64,000 bases of DNA from JAPPLB01 sp965204095 (GTDB lineage Bacteria; Acidobacteriota; Terriglobia; Bryobacterales; UBA6623). The translations under genes and the position numbers were made by a program. Below the pieces are notes generated by a model that was given only the letters and a program-made list of their open reading frames with translations, was not told where the DNA came from and did no database searches. Location of the stretch: the NCBI GenBank assembly GCA_965204095.1, contig OZ241991.1, positions 2,294,001-2,358,000 on the forward strand. Reading direction: 5' to 3'. Position 1 is the first letter of the stretch. Each line of letters begins with the position of its first letter. Positions 7,763 through 15,691 of the stretch are shown piece after piece.

Positions 7763-8011
7763 CGGGGCTGGGGCGATGTCCTCGCTGGTGTGCAGTATCC
7801 CGCACTTCCAGCTGATCAACGCGCGCCACGAGCAGGCCTCGACCGCCTGCTGCACCACAGCCACATCGTCAACATCCTCGGGAACAGCTGCCGGATGAGT
7901 GCTTACCAGAGGCTGTGGCGTTCCCCATCAACGCATCTTGGTGACCGCGCTGTTCGCCCTGATGGAGAAGCTCTACGTGATCCAGCGGGCCGGCCGATCC
8001 GCAGACCGGCT

Positions 8012-8209
8012 TCACCGCGCAAAGCCTTCGGGGGTGACCCCCTCGCTGAAGTGCGCTTCGAGACGAGCGACCTGCTCGTCGGTCAGGACGGCCGCGCCCT
8101 CGGCGGCCACGATCGCCTCGATCTCATCCGCCGTGGCGTCAGGGGGAATGACGGGTACCGAAACGGGCTCGCCGTCCTCTCCGATGCGCTCCTGGTAGGT
8201 GATCTTCAT
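8012..8209 (-). CDS. small acidic protein, paralogue B
   Basis: A 65-residue paralogue of 6177-6374 with about two-thirds identical residues, including VPVI, the ATADEIEAIVAAEGAAVL core and HFSEGV. It has a GGGAGG ribosome site. The DNA just upstream is also similar in the two copies (CTCGACACCGCCCGCCGC), showing that a segment larger than the gene was duplicated. Function unknown. Confidence 0.65.
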   Translation of the reverse strand: MKITYQERIGEDGEPVSVPVIPPDATADEIEAIVAAEGAAVLTDEQVARLEAHFSEGVTPEGFAR

Positions 8210-8373
8210 AGCTGGTTCCTCCCGGCTCTGATTCTAGTCCTCGACACCGCCCGCCGCAGCACAACTCCACTTGCCCTTGTTGTTGAGGAGACGGAAAACC
8301 CCTTTCGCTGTAAAACTCCACCAGCAACGCGACGAAAACCCATCGTAAACGCGACAAGCCCCGATCCGGGCCT

Positions 8374-9354
8374 CTAAATCACCCCTGTAAAACGCTCTGC
8401 GGACACCTCAGTCGCATACCCGCCGCTGTCGATCGAGTGCCTCACGCGCACCGCCACCCAGCGCCCATCCACACCATTGCGAAACCCGTTCAGGGTGAGC
8501 GTCCCCTCGGCCGCGATGGTGGGCACCCCAGGCCTCAGCGACAGCTCCAGTCTCACCGCCCCACGGTTCAAAGCATCCAGCCGCGCCTGGGCGGCATAGC
8601 GGGCGGTAGCCTCGTCCACCTGGTCGTCTCTCAGGGCGTACACAGGCGCCCCCTACCAGCCACCACGGCCACCCGCCGGCCAGCCCCCTTGTCGTACCAA
8701 TAAGCCCGCACCGACCCATACCGGCCCCGATCGTCGAACGTCACCCGCCAGTCCCCCACCGCCTCGGGTTCGATCTTCGCGGTCGTCACGGCCCCCTCGT
8801 GGCGCTCAGTCCCTGCCCCCGCCGCGCGAACACCAGCCGGCCGCCCCCCGCCCTTGCCGCCGCGTCGTAGCGCTCTCCCAGCCGGGTCAGCAGGTGCAGG
8901 TCCGACTCGTCGGTCTGGTCCAGGTGCGGCAGCCGGACCCCCGCCAGCCCCCTCGTCACCCGCGGCGTCAGGTCGTATTCCCCGGCGATGGTCCTCACCA
9001 GCCCGCCGATCGTCACCCCCTCCCACGAGCGCGTCTTGCGCTGTTTCGCCCCGCTGCGCATGTCCGCCGCCGTACCCCGCACCGTCAGCGTCGCCGGCGG
9101 CCCTGACAGCTCCACCTCGTCCACCGCGTAGCGCCCCATCCGCACCCGCCCGAGCCCCTCGTACCCCAGCTCGACCGTCATCCCCGCACCCCGCCGCGGC
9201 AGCTCGATCCGCCCCCGCGGTCGTCCAGCCGCAGCTCCACCGCATCCGTACGGTACCCCTCCTCGTCGCTCACCCGCAGGCTCAGCAACCGCTCCCGAAC
9301 CCCAGCCGTGATGTCCTGCCCGCCGTCTACGACGATGTGGAATTCAGGGGTCAT
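8374..9354 (-). pseudogene. phage late control D (P2 gpD-like) tail gene, frameshifted
   Basis: Reading leftward from ATG 9354 (MTPEFHIVVDGGQDITAGV), the gpD-like protein runs through three frames. The first shift is within a GC run near 9210, between VELRLDDRG and ELPRRGAGMTVEL. The second is near 8790, after RRGQGLSATR. The third is near 8645, between VVAGRG and YALRDDQVDEATARY. All parts lie in the right order (HLDQTDESDLHLLTRLG in the middle, FRNGVDGRWVAVRVRH at the end). The full protein would be a baseplate-hub component of a contractile tail. Three single-base changes make this a relic unless the assembly is at fault. Confidence 0.85.
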
Positions 9355-9385
9355 TGCGCTTTGGTTTGCTTTTTGAGGAAAAGAG

Positions 9386-9916
9386 CTAGCGTGCCTCGCA
9401 AGCGGCCTCGTTTACGCGAAGATAGTCGGCCAGGAACTGGTCTAGGTACCGCGAAAGACGTGACAGGATGTAGCCCGCATCCCCGCCGTGCCTTCCACCA
9501 GTGCCCCCTGTGGCCCAAGTCGCTGCTCGACCGAATAGCCCGAACTTATCTCTGACGACCTTTTGGTACTTGACAGTGATACCGAATGTCCTCCCGGCCA
9601 CGTGGACATTCACGTCCAGCATCGCGGCGTCCGTCTTGTTCATGCCCTCTAGGCCGATAGGCGCAAAAAGGCGCGCCGCCCGCAGGCGGCTCTCCACAGC
9701 CGCCTGCAAGTCCACCTCGGTGAGGCCGATGGACGCCTCGTCGTTGACCAGACTTGCGATCGAAAGCAGCATGGGCCGACAAGCGTTGAAAAGCTGGAAG
9801 CGCTCTACCCCCTTCCTGTCATCAGGGCGCAGGCCAGAGAGTGCATCCTGCCCGGTCGAGGGCACTACCAGAAACGCCAGCACTAAAAAGAAGAGCGGTG
9901 CCAGGAAACGCCGCAT
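9386..9916 (-). CDS. secreted protein of unknown function (LRVNxxxC tail)
   Basis: A 176-residue protein with a signal peptide (MRRFLAPLFFLVLAFLVVPS, cleavage near STGQ). The mature part has an Arg-rich AAVESRLRAARL helix, then strands (VNVHVAGRTFGITVKYQK), and ends in LDQFLADYLRVNEAAC. A decayed relative of the same family lies at 11843-12121. ATG 9916 is chosen because the signal peptide begins there. It sits between the remnants of tail genes X and D and is probably cargo rather than a phage structural gene. Confidence 0.7.
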   Translation of the reverse strand: MRRFLAPLFFLVLAFLVVPSTGQDALSGLRPDDRKGVERFQLFNACRPMLLSIASLVNDEASIGLTEVDLQAAVESRLRAARLFAPIGLEGMNKTDAAMLDVNVHVAGRTFGITVKYQKVVRDKFGLFGRAATWATGGTGGRHGGDAGYILSRLSRYLDQFLADYLRVNEAACEAR

Positions 9917-9978
9917 GACAGACAGCCTAGCAGGGCGGCTCACCGGCAAGGACTACATCAAGCACCAGAAAACCGGCT

Positions 9979-10335
9979 TTACCGCCGATCCGTGGGGTCT
10001 GGCGGCTTTGGAGTCGGGGCCGGAAATCCAATGCGATGTACCCGTCTTGTTTTCGTCAGGGTGCTTTCGCCTTTCCAAAGCTCCTCAACGAATTCTATGG
10101 CCGGAAGAGCTGCGAGCCCTCTGTGGATTTGCTCGACAGCCGGTAGGGTGATTGCGTCCAGGCACTTGAGGCCACGTTCATGGCAACGATCGAGGAGCTC
10201 CTCGAGGTCTTGGGACTCGCCGACAACAACATAGTCGTCTTTGTGGCCCCCAGGGTCGTCGTAAGCTACCACTCGCCATCTGGAGCGTGAGGGACGGTCC
10301 TCCTCGATGAAGTCAATAAGGAAGTACTTTGTCAT
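9979..10335 (-). CDS. hypothetical protein
   Basis: About 118 residues starting MTKYFLIDFIEED, acidic in the first half, with a DLEELLDRCHERGLKCLDA helix. The frame could also start at 10347. I recognise no family. It follows the interrupted membrane-protein gene by a few bases in the same direction, so it may be the last gene of a small operon. Confidence 0.6.
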   Translation of the reverse strand: MTKYFLIDFIEEDRPSRSRWRVVAYDDPGGHKDDYVVVGESQDLEELLDRCHERGLKCLDAITLPAVEQIHRGLAALPAIEFVEELWKGESTLTKTRRVHRIGFPAPTPKPPDPTDRR

Positions 10336-10340
10336 GTGGC

Positions 10341-10949
10341 TCACCACTTGATAGGCTTCTCCGGCACCGTCGGCTCGCGAAAACCCTCGCTGGGGCTATC
10401 GTGATCGCTGATCGGTTTGGGGGGGGCGTTGTAGTAGTCCATCCAACGGCTGACGTAGGTGTTGCCGAACGAGTCCAGACACTCATGACGAACGCATTGG
10501 CCGGGCTCAATGTACGTCTTCAGTTACCACAAGTCGTATCGAACGTATATTCCGTCCCCCGACTTCAATCGGTGCGGCGGATTGAAGTTCGAGATTTGTC
10601 TACCTCGATCTCTCTGTCTCCACTGGAGACCAAGGTAATTCGGCCCTGTCTCGGTACTCACGGCGGGTATGGGCAGCGCGATCCAGGCGCCAATCAACGT
10701 GACATCCGGGACACCTATGTTCGTCAGCGTGAAGCCCGCGAAGCGAGGTCTCCTGTCCAGGCCAGGGAAGGAAGTAGCGAAGCCTAGCTTCACTTCAGGC
10801 TTTATCTGTTTTTCAAGGAAGTGTGTCTGGGCCTTCGCAGCCTTCACAAGTTGCCAAGTTGCAACCGCTAGCAGGAAGGTCGCAACGACCATCAGAAGCC
10901 CGGTCAGGACAGGCCACGCCGGATGTTCAAAGGACAACCTGTAGTCCAT
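10341..10949 (-). pseudogene. membrane-anchored hypothetical gene with in-frame stop
   Basis: The first part (10524-10949, 141 residues) has one N-terminal membrane helix (VLTGLLMVVATFLLAVAT) and a domain with TLTNIGVPDVTLIG. It ends in DGIYVRYDLW followed by TAA. The same frame then stays open for 60 more codons with sensible sequence (YIEPGQCVRHECLDSFGN, then a Pro-rich tail) until TGA at 10341. In similar one-helix proteins the strand after the DL motif continues into an (R/E)P...C.D.(F/L)GN segment, so the TAA looks like a nonsense mutation or a readthrough site. Otherwise it is a shortened but functional gene. Confidence 0.55.
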
Positions 10950-10974
10950 TTGCGTCACATCTCAGGCAGCTGAG

Positions 10975-11667
10975 CTATCCAAGCAGCGGTTCCAGAGCCA
11001 TCCGGACGACTTGCCACCGTAGCAAATTGTCCTTCTCTAGTGGGGTGGTGTTTTCGCCCGCTAATCGCTGGACACTGTATCGACACTCGCCGTGGTCGGT
11101 CACATATATGCGCACGTCGAAGATGTGCTGTTTGCGAAGTTTGTCTTGAGGAACGCTAGTGGTGATGTAGGAGGTGACCCCTATTTTGGAGTCGTCGACC
11201 TCGAAACGCACAACGTATTTTTTGTCCTTTTCGCCGGGGAGCAGGCTTTTGGAGACCTCAATCACGCGGCCCGCATCGGTCCATTCTTCAGTAGACTTGA
11301 CGTCTTCACCGTCCGGAAGGCTTTGCCTGTCCTCAACAGCTATTTGGACGGCATCCACAAATAATCGCACCTGCTCTGCATTGGCGAACGAATACTTGTG
11401 GAGTTCGGGCACCCAGGCGAAGTCTTGACCCGTGGGTCCTGCGACGTCTTGATCGGCAGACAACCGGGCCAACAGCTCCTCGACGGTCTCATCGATCAGC
11501 AGCTCGCCGCCATTGGGGAAATAGAGAACGGCTCCCTTGTGGTGGTGTCCCGACATGGCCATCAGCATCGACGGCGAGACGTACAGCGTGTCGGCGTAGT
11601 CAGACAGAGTGTGATCCTTGGGCCATCCAAGCCGCCCAATCACGTTGACTTTAACCATGGTGGGCAT
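10975..11667 (-). CDS. hypothetical protein
   Basis: About 230 residues beginning MPTMVKVNVIGRLGW. It has no signal peptide or clear membrane helix. An N-terminal third with GAVLYFPNGGELLIDETVEELLARL suggests a small beta domain used in several prophage cargo proteins, but I cannot name it. The start at 11667 has a GAGGGG site and lies 15 nt after the gpX stop, so it is probably read from the tail-gene transcript. Confidence 0.6.
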   Translation of the reverse strand: MPTMVKVNVIGRLGWPKDHTLSDYADTLYVSPSMLMAMSGHHHKGAVLYFPNGGELLIDETVEELLARLSADQDVAGPTGQDFAWVPELHKYSFANAEQVRLFVDAVQIAVEDRQSLPDGEDVKSTEEWTDAGRVIEVSKSLLPGEKDKKYVVRFEVDDSKIGVTSYITTSVPQDKLRKQHIFDVRIYVTDHGECRYSVQRLAGENTTPLEKDNLLRWQVVRMALEPLLG

Positions 11668-11681
11668 TCTACCACCCCCCT

Positions 11682-11846
11682 CTAATCCCACAACCGAACA
11701 GTCTCAATCCGCTCCAGCGGCGTTGCCAGCTCGGCCAGTCCCGGATTCGCTTCCAGCACGGCCTCCACGGCCCCCGCCTCGCGCCCGTAGAAGCGTCGGC
11801 ACACGTCGTCGATCACGTCCCCGTCGCGGCTGGTATAGGTAGTCAT
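11682..11846 (-). CDS. phage tail protein X (LysM-like), shortened
   Basis: A 54-residue protein, too short for most gene finders. The N terminus (MTTYTSRDGDVIDDVC) and EAVLEANPGLAELA match P2-type tail protein X, and the end (ETVRLWD) matches the usual C terminus. Family members are normally 65-75 residues; here about 12-15 residues between the LysM-like core and the ETVRLWD end are missing, probably an internal deletion. Its start overlaps the stop of the upstream fragment by 4 nt. In related prophages X is followed directly by D; here 2.3 kb of other genes lie between. Confidence 0.75.
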   Translation of the reverse strand: MTTYTSRDGDVIDDVCRRFYGREAGAVEAVLEANPGLAELATPLERIETVRLWD

Positions 11847-12121
11847 GGCAGTGTGTTGCCCTCCTCGAGGCTGAGTCCCCGCCCCACGCAGGTCACCTCG
11901 TTCACCCGCAGGTAGGCGCTCGCGAACTGGTCCAGCCGTTTCCCCAGAGCCGACATCGCAGCCTCCGCCGCCCCGGCCACGGCGGCCCTCACCGTCAGGC
12001 CCGGAAATCCCGCCCCGGGATGCTTCACGTAGTCCCGCGACAGGAACTCGCGGAACGCGTCCCTATCCGGCGCCATGCGCGCCGCCCGCAGGCGGACGTC
12101 CACCGCCGCCCGATCGCGCAT
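11843..12121 (-). pseudogene. fragment of the LRVNxxxC secreted-protein family
   Basis: Ninety-two residues in frame. Both ends resemble the protein of 9386-9916 (AAVDVRLRAARM against AAVESRLRAARL; RLDQFASAYLRVNEVTC against YLDQFLADYLRVNEAAC). The signal peptide and about 70 residues of the middle are absent, so this is probably a remnant made by internal deletion. The C terminus runs on to overlap the start of tail gene X. Confidence 0.5.
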
Positions 12122-12255
12122 AGCGCTGGTTCAGCTTCTCAATACAGCGTAATCGGCGCCGGCGCTGTTAGCCCTTGCCGCAGTTTCCGCCGTCAGTGTC
12201 GCTGCGCATCCCTCGCCGAGGGGCTTGCGCCTGCCCCTTGTCCGTCCGCCGTCGA

Positions 12256-12328
12256 GGGTCTCCGCTTTCCGCCAGGTACGGGCGAGCGGAAAGCTCCCAA
12301 CCCTTGACTCCCGGAGGATTCCTTCCCC
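12256..12328 (+). promoter_or_regulatory. array leader 1: stem-loop plus Shine-Dalgarno block
   Basis: Arms GCTTTCCGC (12264-12272) and GCGGAAAGC (12286-12294) form a perfect 9-bp stem with a 13-nt loop, followed by TCCCAACCCTT and GGAGGATTCCTTC before ATG 12329. Five more copies precede other genes of the array. Confidence 0.8.
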
Positions 12329-12976
12329 ATGTCCCAGTACGACCAAGAGCCCCTCTTGCCCCGCCGGCAGTGGAAGAACGACACCGATCCCCTGATCGAA
12401 AAGCTCATCGACAGCAACAACCGCAACCTCATCGGTTGCGACCTGATGGGCTGGCTTCTGCACGTCGTCGGCCGGCTGCAAAGCGGCCGCTACGACCGCC
12501 GCGACCTGGACAGCATCATCAGCAGCTTCCTGCGGCAAGTCGATGGCCTTCTCGCGAAAGGCCGGTCCCACTGCCGCATCGCGATCAAGTCGCTGCTGTT
12601 GCTGCGCTACGCGCCGGCTGCCGGCTCGACGACCCGCAAACAGTGGAAAGACGCCCTGGCCTACAACCGCGTCGAGCTCGAAACCCTGTTGCGCAACAGC
12701 CCCTCGATGAAGCCCTTCGTCCACGCCATGATCCGCTACGCCTGGCGCAGCGCCCGCTCCGAAGCCTGGACCGTGCTCACCACCGGACACTACATCGACG
12801 CCGAGCTGCGCGACGGTGTGCTTGCCGAACAGAAACAGCACGGTAATTGGAACCAGCGGCTGCCGCGGGACTGTCCCTGGGACGCGGAGCAGATCATCGG
12901 CTTCCGCCTCGTTCACCCCAGCGTTCTCGCCGACTCGCGCCGGCTGCCCTTCGACGAGATCCACGACAGCGCCTAG
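12329..12976 (+). CDS. DUF29-like protein, full-length member of the array
   Basis: A 215-residue protein. Its second half (VELETLLRNSPSMKPFVHAM, then AWRSARSEAW, then LPRDCPWDAEQIIGF) follows the DUF29 pattern of NPSL(K/R)P, an Ala-rich helix and a CP(Y/W) box. The first half (GCDLMGWLLHVVGRLQSGRY, LRQVDGLL) covers the N-terminal DUF29 helices. The start has a strong GGAGGAT site. It is the first gene of the leader-bearing array. The gene at 14914 is a paralogue of its second half. Function unknown. Confidence 0.75.
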   Translation: MSQYDQEPLLPRRQWKNDTDPLIEKLIDSNNRNLIGCDLMGWLLHVVGRLQSGRYDRRDLDSIISSFLRQVDGLLAKGRSHCRIAIKSLLLLRYAPAAGSTTRKQWKDALAYNRVELETLLRNSPSMKPFVHAMIRYAWRSARSEAWTVLTTGHYIDAELRDGVLAEQKQHGNWNQRLPRDCPWDAEQIIGFRLVHPSVLADSRRLPFDEIHDSA

Positions 12977-13015
12977 AGAGTCCGCCTCCAGCGGCCCTTA
13001 GGTTGCCTCCGGCCG

Positions 13016-13088
13016 CGGGTTCTCCGCTTTCCGCCATGCACAGCGAGCGGAAAACTCCCCACCCTTACCTCCAGGAGGAAGCCACGCG
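13016..13088 (+). promoter_or_regulatory. array leader 2
   Basis: GCTTTCCGC at 13026-13034 pairs with GCGGAAAAC at 13047-13055 (one changed base), then CTCCCCACCCTTACCTCCA and GGAGGAA before ATG 13089. Confidence 0.75.
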
Positions 13089-13595
13089 ATGGCCGCCGCA
13101 ATCCCGAAGCTGCTGACCCCCTTTCACGTAAAAGATTCCCGAGTAACGCCCGAATTGCCCGACACCCTGGCCGAGCTTCTGACCGTCGCCATCGCCGACG
13201 CCCGCGGCCTCGATCCCGGCTCCTACCGCCCCGTCAGCTCTTGCTGGCACGGCGCCGTCTCGCATGGCCCTTGCAAGGTCTGCCTGGCCGGCAGCGTCAT
13301 GGCCGGCAGCTTGCGCTGCTCGCCCGATGACAGCTTCCTGCCCTGGATGTTCTCCCCCGCCACGTACAACAAGCTGAAGGCCCTCGACGACATGCGCGCC
13401 GGCAATTGGCTGCAGGCGTTCTGCCGCGTCCACCATCGCCGGCCGGTCCTCTCTGCCAGGAACCGGCTCATGAGCCTGCCGTTCCCCGCCTTCTCCGGAT
13501 TCATGGACTGGGAGCCGTTCAACGCCCACCTGGATTCGCTCGAAGCCATCGTTCCCCGGCTCCGCGAGATCGAGCGCGGCACGATCATTCCGTGA
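13089..13595 (+). CDS. CxVCLAG-family accessory protein, paralogue 1
   Basis: A 168-residue protein, one of four paralogues (13089, 13696, 14303, 15692). Shared features in order: LPDTLAELL.VAIADAR.LD near residue 20, a W-H pair, GPCKVCLAGSVMA (two cysteines in CxxC spacing), a P.MF motif, KALDDMRAGNW, W..FNAHLDSLE, and a C-terminal PRLREIE. There is no signal peptide or membrane helix. The CxVCLAG block is known to me only from uncharacterised phage and plasmid proteins. Two cysteines are not enough for a classic zinc ribbon, though the nearby His could help. Function unknown. Confidence 0.75.
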   Translation: MAAAIPKLLTPFHVKDSRVTPELPDTLAELLTVAIADARGLDPGSYRPVSSCWHGAVSHGPCKVCLAGSVMAGSLRCSPDDSFLPWMFSPATYNKLKALDDMRAGNWLQAFCRVHHRRPVLSARNRLMSLPFPAFSGFMDWEPFNAHLDSLEAIVPRLREIERGTIIP

Positions 13596-13617
13596 TCGCA
13601 CAGGCCGGCCCCCGTTC

Positions 13618-13695
13618 GACGGGGTCTCCGCTTTCCACCCGGCAGCCGTGAGCGGAAAGCTCCCCAACCCTTACCCCACGGAGGATTCCTTCACC
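13618..13695 (+). promoter_or_regulatory. array leader 3
   Basis: GCTTTCCAC at 13630-13638 and GCGGAAAGC at 13652-13660 form the stem, with one mismatch; then CTCCCCAACCCTTACC, GGAGGATTCCTTC and ATG 13696. Confidence 0.75.
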
Positions 13696-14202
13696 ATGAC
13701 TGCTTCTCCCGTCCGACTCTCCATCGAGCACAGCGCGTCCACGGCCTCCACCGAGGCCGCCTTGCCCGACACCCTCGCCGGTCTGCTCACCCTCGCCATC
13801 GCCGATGCCCGGCAGCTCGACCCCGATGACTACACGCCCCGCAGCGTGAGCTGGCACTTGCCCCTCGATCACGGAGCTTGCTTTGTCTGCCTGGCCGGCT
13901 GCCTGATCGCTGCCAGCTTGAACAGCTCTCCCTACTTCAGCAAGCAACCCTGGATGTTCCCCAAACGCATCGCCGACAAGCTCTTCTGCCTCGACCTCAT
14001 GCGTTGCGGCCGCTGGGTTGACGCCTTTCACTCTCTCTACGGCCGCGTCCCGGAGCCGCCGATCGAGACCGCGCTGCTGGATCTCCGCAAGCCCGAGCGA
14101 GGCAACTTCCAGGACTGGGACGACTTCCACGCTCACCTCGATTCGCTGGAATCGATCGTTCCCGATCTTCGAGAGATCGAATACCTGGCCGTCACGGCGT
14201 AA
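13696..14202 (+). CDS. CxVCLAG-family accessory protein, paralogue 2
   Basis: A 168-residue paralogue of 13089-13595. Conserved blocks: LPDTLAGLLTLAIADARQLD, a W-H pair, GACFVCLAGCLIA (with an extra Cys), LDLMRCGRW, W..FHAHLDSLESIVP and DLREIE. The N-terminal 20 residues before the first block are unrelated among paralogues. ATG 13696 follows GGAGGATTCCTTCACC, the shared translation-start block. Confidence 0.75.
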   Translation: MTASPVRLSIEHSASTASTEAALPDTLAGLLTLAIADARQLDPDDYTPRSVSWHLPLDHGACFVCLAGCLIAASLNSSPYFSKQPWMFPKRIADKLFCLDLMRCGRWVDAFHSLYGRVPEPPIETALLDLRKPERGNFQDWDDFHAHLDSLESIVPDLREIEYLAVTA

Positions 14203-14227
14203 TCGCACACGCCCACTCCACGATCTG

Positions 14228-14302
14228 CGGGTTCTCCGCTTTCCGCCAGGTTCATGCGAGCGGAAAGCTCCCCACCCTACCATCCCGGAGGATTCCTTCA
14301 TC
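14228..14302 (+). promoter_or_regulatory. array leader 4
   Basis: GCTTTCCGC at 14238-14246 and GCGGAAAGC at 14260-14268 pair perfectly; then TCCCCACCCTACC, GGAGGATTCCTTC and ATG 14303. Confidence 0.8.
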
Positions 14303-14812
14303 ATGACCGACACTCCCGTTCCCAACGTTGCCCGTCACGTCTCGAATGACGAGCCCATCATGCAGGACTTGCTGCCCGACACCCTGTACGAGCTGCTCGC
14401 GGCCGCCATCGACGACGCCCGCCGGCTCGACCGCGATGGCTACCGCCCCGCCAGCTTCCGCTGGCACTGCCCCGTCGAAGAAGGCCCTTGCGAAGTCTGC
14501 CTGGCCGGCAGCGTCATCGCACGCACCTACCGCAGCTCCCGCAGCCTCGCCATGCTGCCGTCGATGTTCTCCTTCGCCATCTACCGCAAGCTCTACGCCC
14601 TCGACAACATGCGCTGCGGCAAGTGGCTGAACGCCTACCTGACGCTCTACGAGACCCCGGCTCCCCTGGAGATCGAGGACCGCCTGCTTCTCCTTCCGAT
14701 GCCCGCGCACAGCGAGTTCGACAACTGGCCCGAATTCGACGCCCACCTGGACTCGCTGGAGCCCGTCGTCGGCGAGCTGCGCGAGATCGAGCGCGACGCC
14801 AGCAAAGCGTGA
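14303..14812 (+). CDS. CxVCLAG-family accessory protein, paralogue 3
   Basis: A 169-residue paralogue. It has LPDTLYELLAAAIDDARRLD, GPCEVCLAGSVIA, YALDNMRCGKW, the acidic W.EFDAHLDSLE and GELREIE. It is closest to paralogue 1 by eye. The shared C-terminal W..F..HL.SLE....LREIE pattern in all four members suggests a conserved amphipathic helix pair used for assembly or partner binding; this is inference. Confidence 0.75.
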   Translation: MTDTPVPNVARHVSNDEPIMQDLLPDTLYELLAAAIDDARRLDRDGYRPASFRWHCPVEEGPCEVCLAGSVIARTYRSSRSLAMLPSMFSFAIYRKLYALDNMRCGKWLNAYLTLYETPAPLEIEDRLLLLPMPAHSEFDNWPEFDAHLDSLEPVVGELREIERDASKA

Positions 14813-14838
14813 TCGCTCACGCTGACCCCATCCCTCGG

Positions 14839-14913
14839 CAGGTGGTCCGCTTTCCGCCAGGTTGAAGCGAGCGGAAAGCTCCCCACCCTTACCTCCTGGA
14901 GGATCACAACCCC
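14839..14913 (+). promoter_or_regulatory. array leader 5
   Basis: GCTTTCCGC at 14849-14857 and GCGGAAAGC at 14871-14879 pair perfectly; then TCCCCACCCTTACCTCC and a GGAGGAT site ahead of ATG 14914. Confidence 0.8.
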
Positions 14914-15321
14914 ATGCCCGAAACTCCCAACAAGGCCGTTCCGATCACCCGCATCGAGTGGAACGACTCGCTCGGTAAGCACCGCATCGAGATGGAGCAC
15001 CTGCTCAGCAACAACCCCTCGATGAAGCCCTTTGTGCCCGCCATGGTGGACTTCGCCTGGCACGGCGGCCGCTTCAGCGCCGCACGCACCATGAACCGCC
15101 TGTTGTACGTCGATCCCCCCGAGCGCAACAGGATCCTCGAACGCCAGCGCGAGAAGGGCGACTGGAAGGACCGTCTTCCGGAGAACTGCCCCTGGGATAG
15201 GGTCGATATCGTCGGCTACGATCCCGACAACGACAGGGAACACCTTTTCGATCCCTGCTTCCGGCCGTTCTACGATCCGTTCTTCCCGCACCGCAATCCT
15301 TTCGACAGGAATGCGGAATGA
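14914..15321 (+). CDS. DUF29-like short protein of the array
   Basis: A 135-residue paralogue of the second half of 12329-12976: NNPSMKPFVPAM, an Ala-rich helix, GDWKDRLPENCPWDRVDIVG. It lacks the N-terminal 100 residues and ends with a Phe/Asp/Pro-rich tail (CFRPFYDPFFPHRNPF). It has its own leader and start block, so the shortened form is probably a proper gene and not a truncation product. Confidence 0.7.
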   Translation: MPETPNKAVPITRIEWNDSLGKHRIEMEHLLSNNPSMKPFVPAMVDFAWHGGRFSAARTMNRLLYVDPPERNRILERQREKGDWKDRLPENCPWDRVDIVGYDPDNDREHLFDPCFRPFYDPFFPHRNPFDRNAE

Positions 15322-15353
15322 GCAGCGCTCTCAGCTTGCCCGACTCCCTGGGC

Positions 15354-15428
15354 AGGATTCTCCGCTTTCCGCCAGGGAGCAGTGAGCGGAAAGCTCCCAA
15401 CCCTTTACGCCAGGAGGCTCACGTCAAC
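15354..15428 (+). promoter_or_regulatory. array leader 6
   Basis: GCTTTCCGC at 15364-15372 and GCGGAAAGC at 15386-15394 pair perfectly; then TCCCAACCCTTTACGCCA and GGAGG before ATG 15429. Confidence 0.8.
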
Positions 15429-15680
15429 ATGCCACGGCCCAATCTCAGCACCCCCGAAGGGAGAGCGGTCCTCAACGCCGCCATCGCCAGGCAGGCAGCC
15501 CGCTGCAGCGAACTCGACTGCTCGCAGCGGAGGAAATGCCACCGCTGCGGCAACGCCGTCCGCTTCGTTCTCGACGGCGAGGAATGGTGCCCGCACTGCG
15601 AAACGTACCAGCGGCCCGTCCCGCACGGTTGGTCCCGATGGGAAGCCGTTTCCGGGATCGACCCGGCGAGCGCCTCGTGA
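15429..15680 (+). CDS. small zinc-ribbon protein of the array
   Basis: An 83-residue protein with a CHRCGNAVRF knuckle and a second EWCPHCETYQ knuckle about 17 residues later, a typical four-Cys zinc ribbon. Two further Cys lie N-terminal (RCSELDCSQ). It has the array leader and is followed after 11 nt by paralogue 4, with which it probably forms a two-gene transcript. Confidence 0.65.
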   Translation: MPRPNLSTPEGRAVLNAAIARQAARCSELDCSQRRKCHRCGNAVRFVLDGEEWCPHCETYQRPVPHGWSRWEAVSGIDPASAS

Positions 15681-15691
15681 GGATGACCACC

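Noticed and set aside
12256..15428. Leader repeats considered as a CRISPR array
   Set aside because: The repeats are 500-800 bp apart, each with a ribosome site before a gene, and have no spacers.
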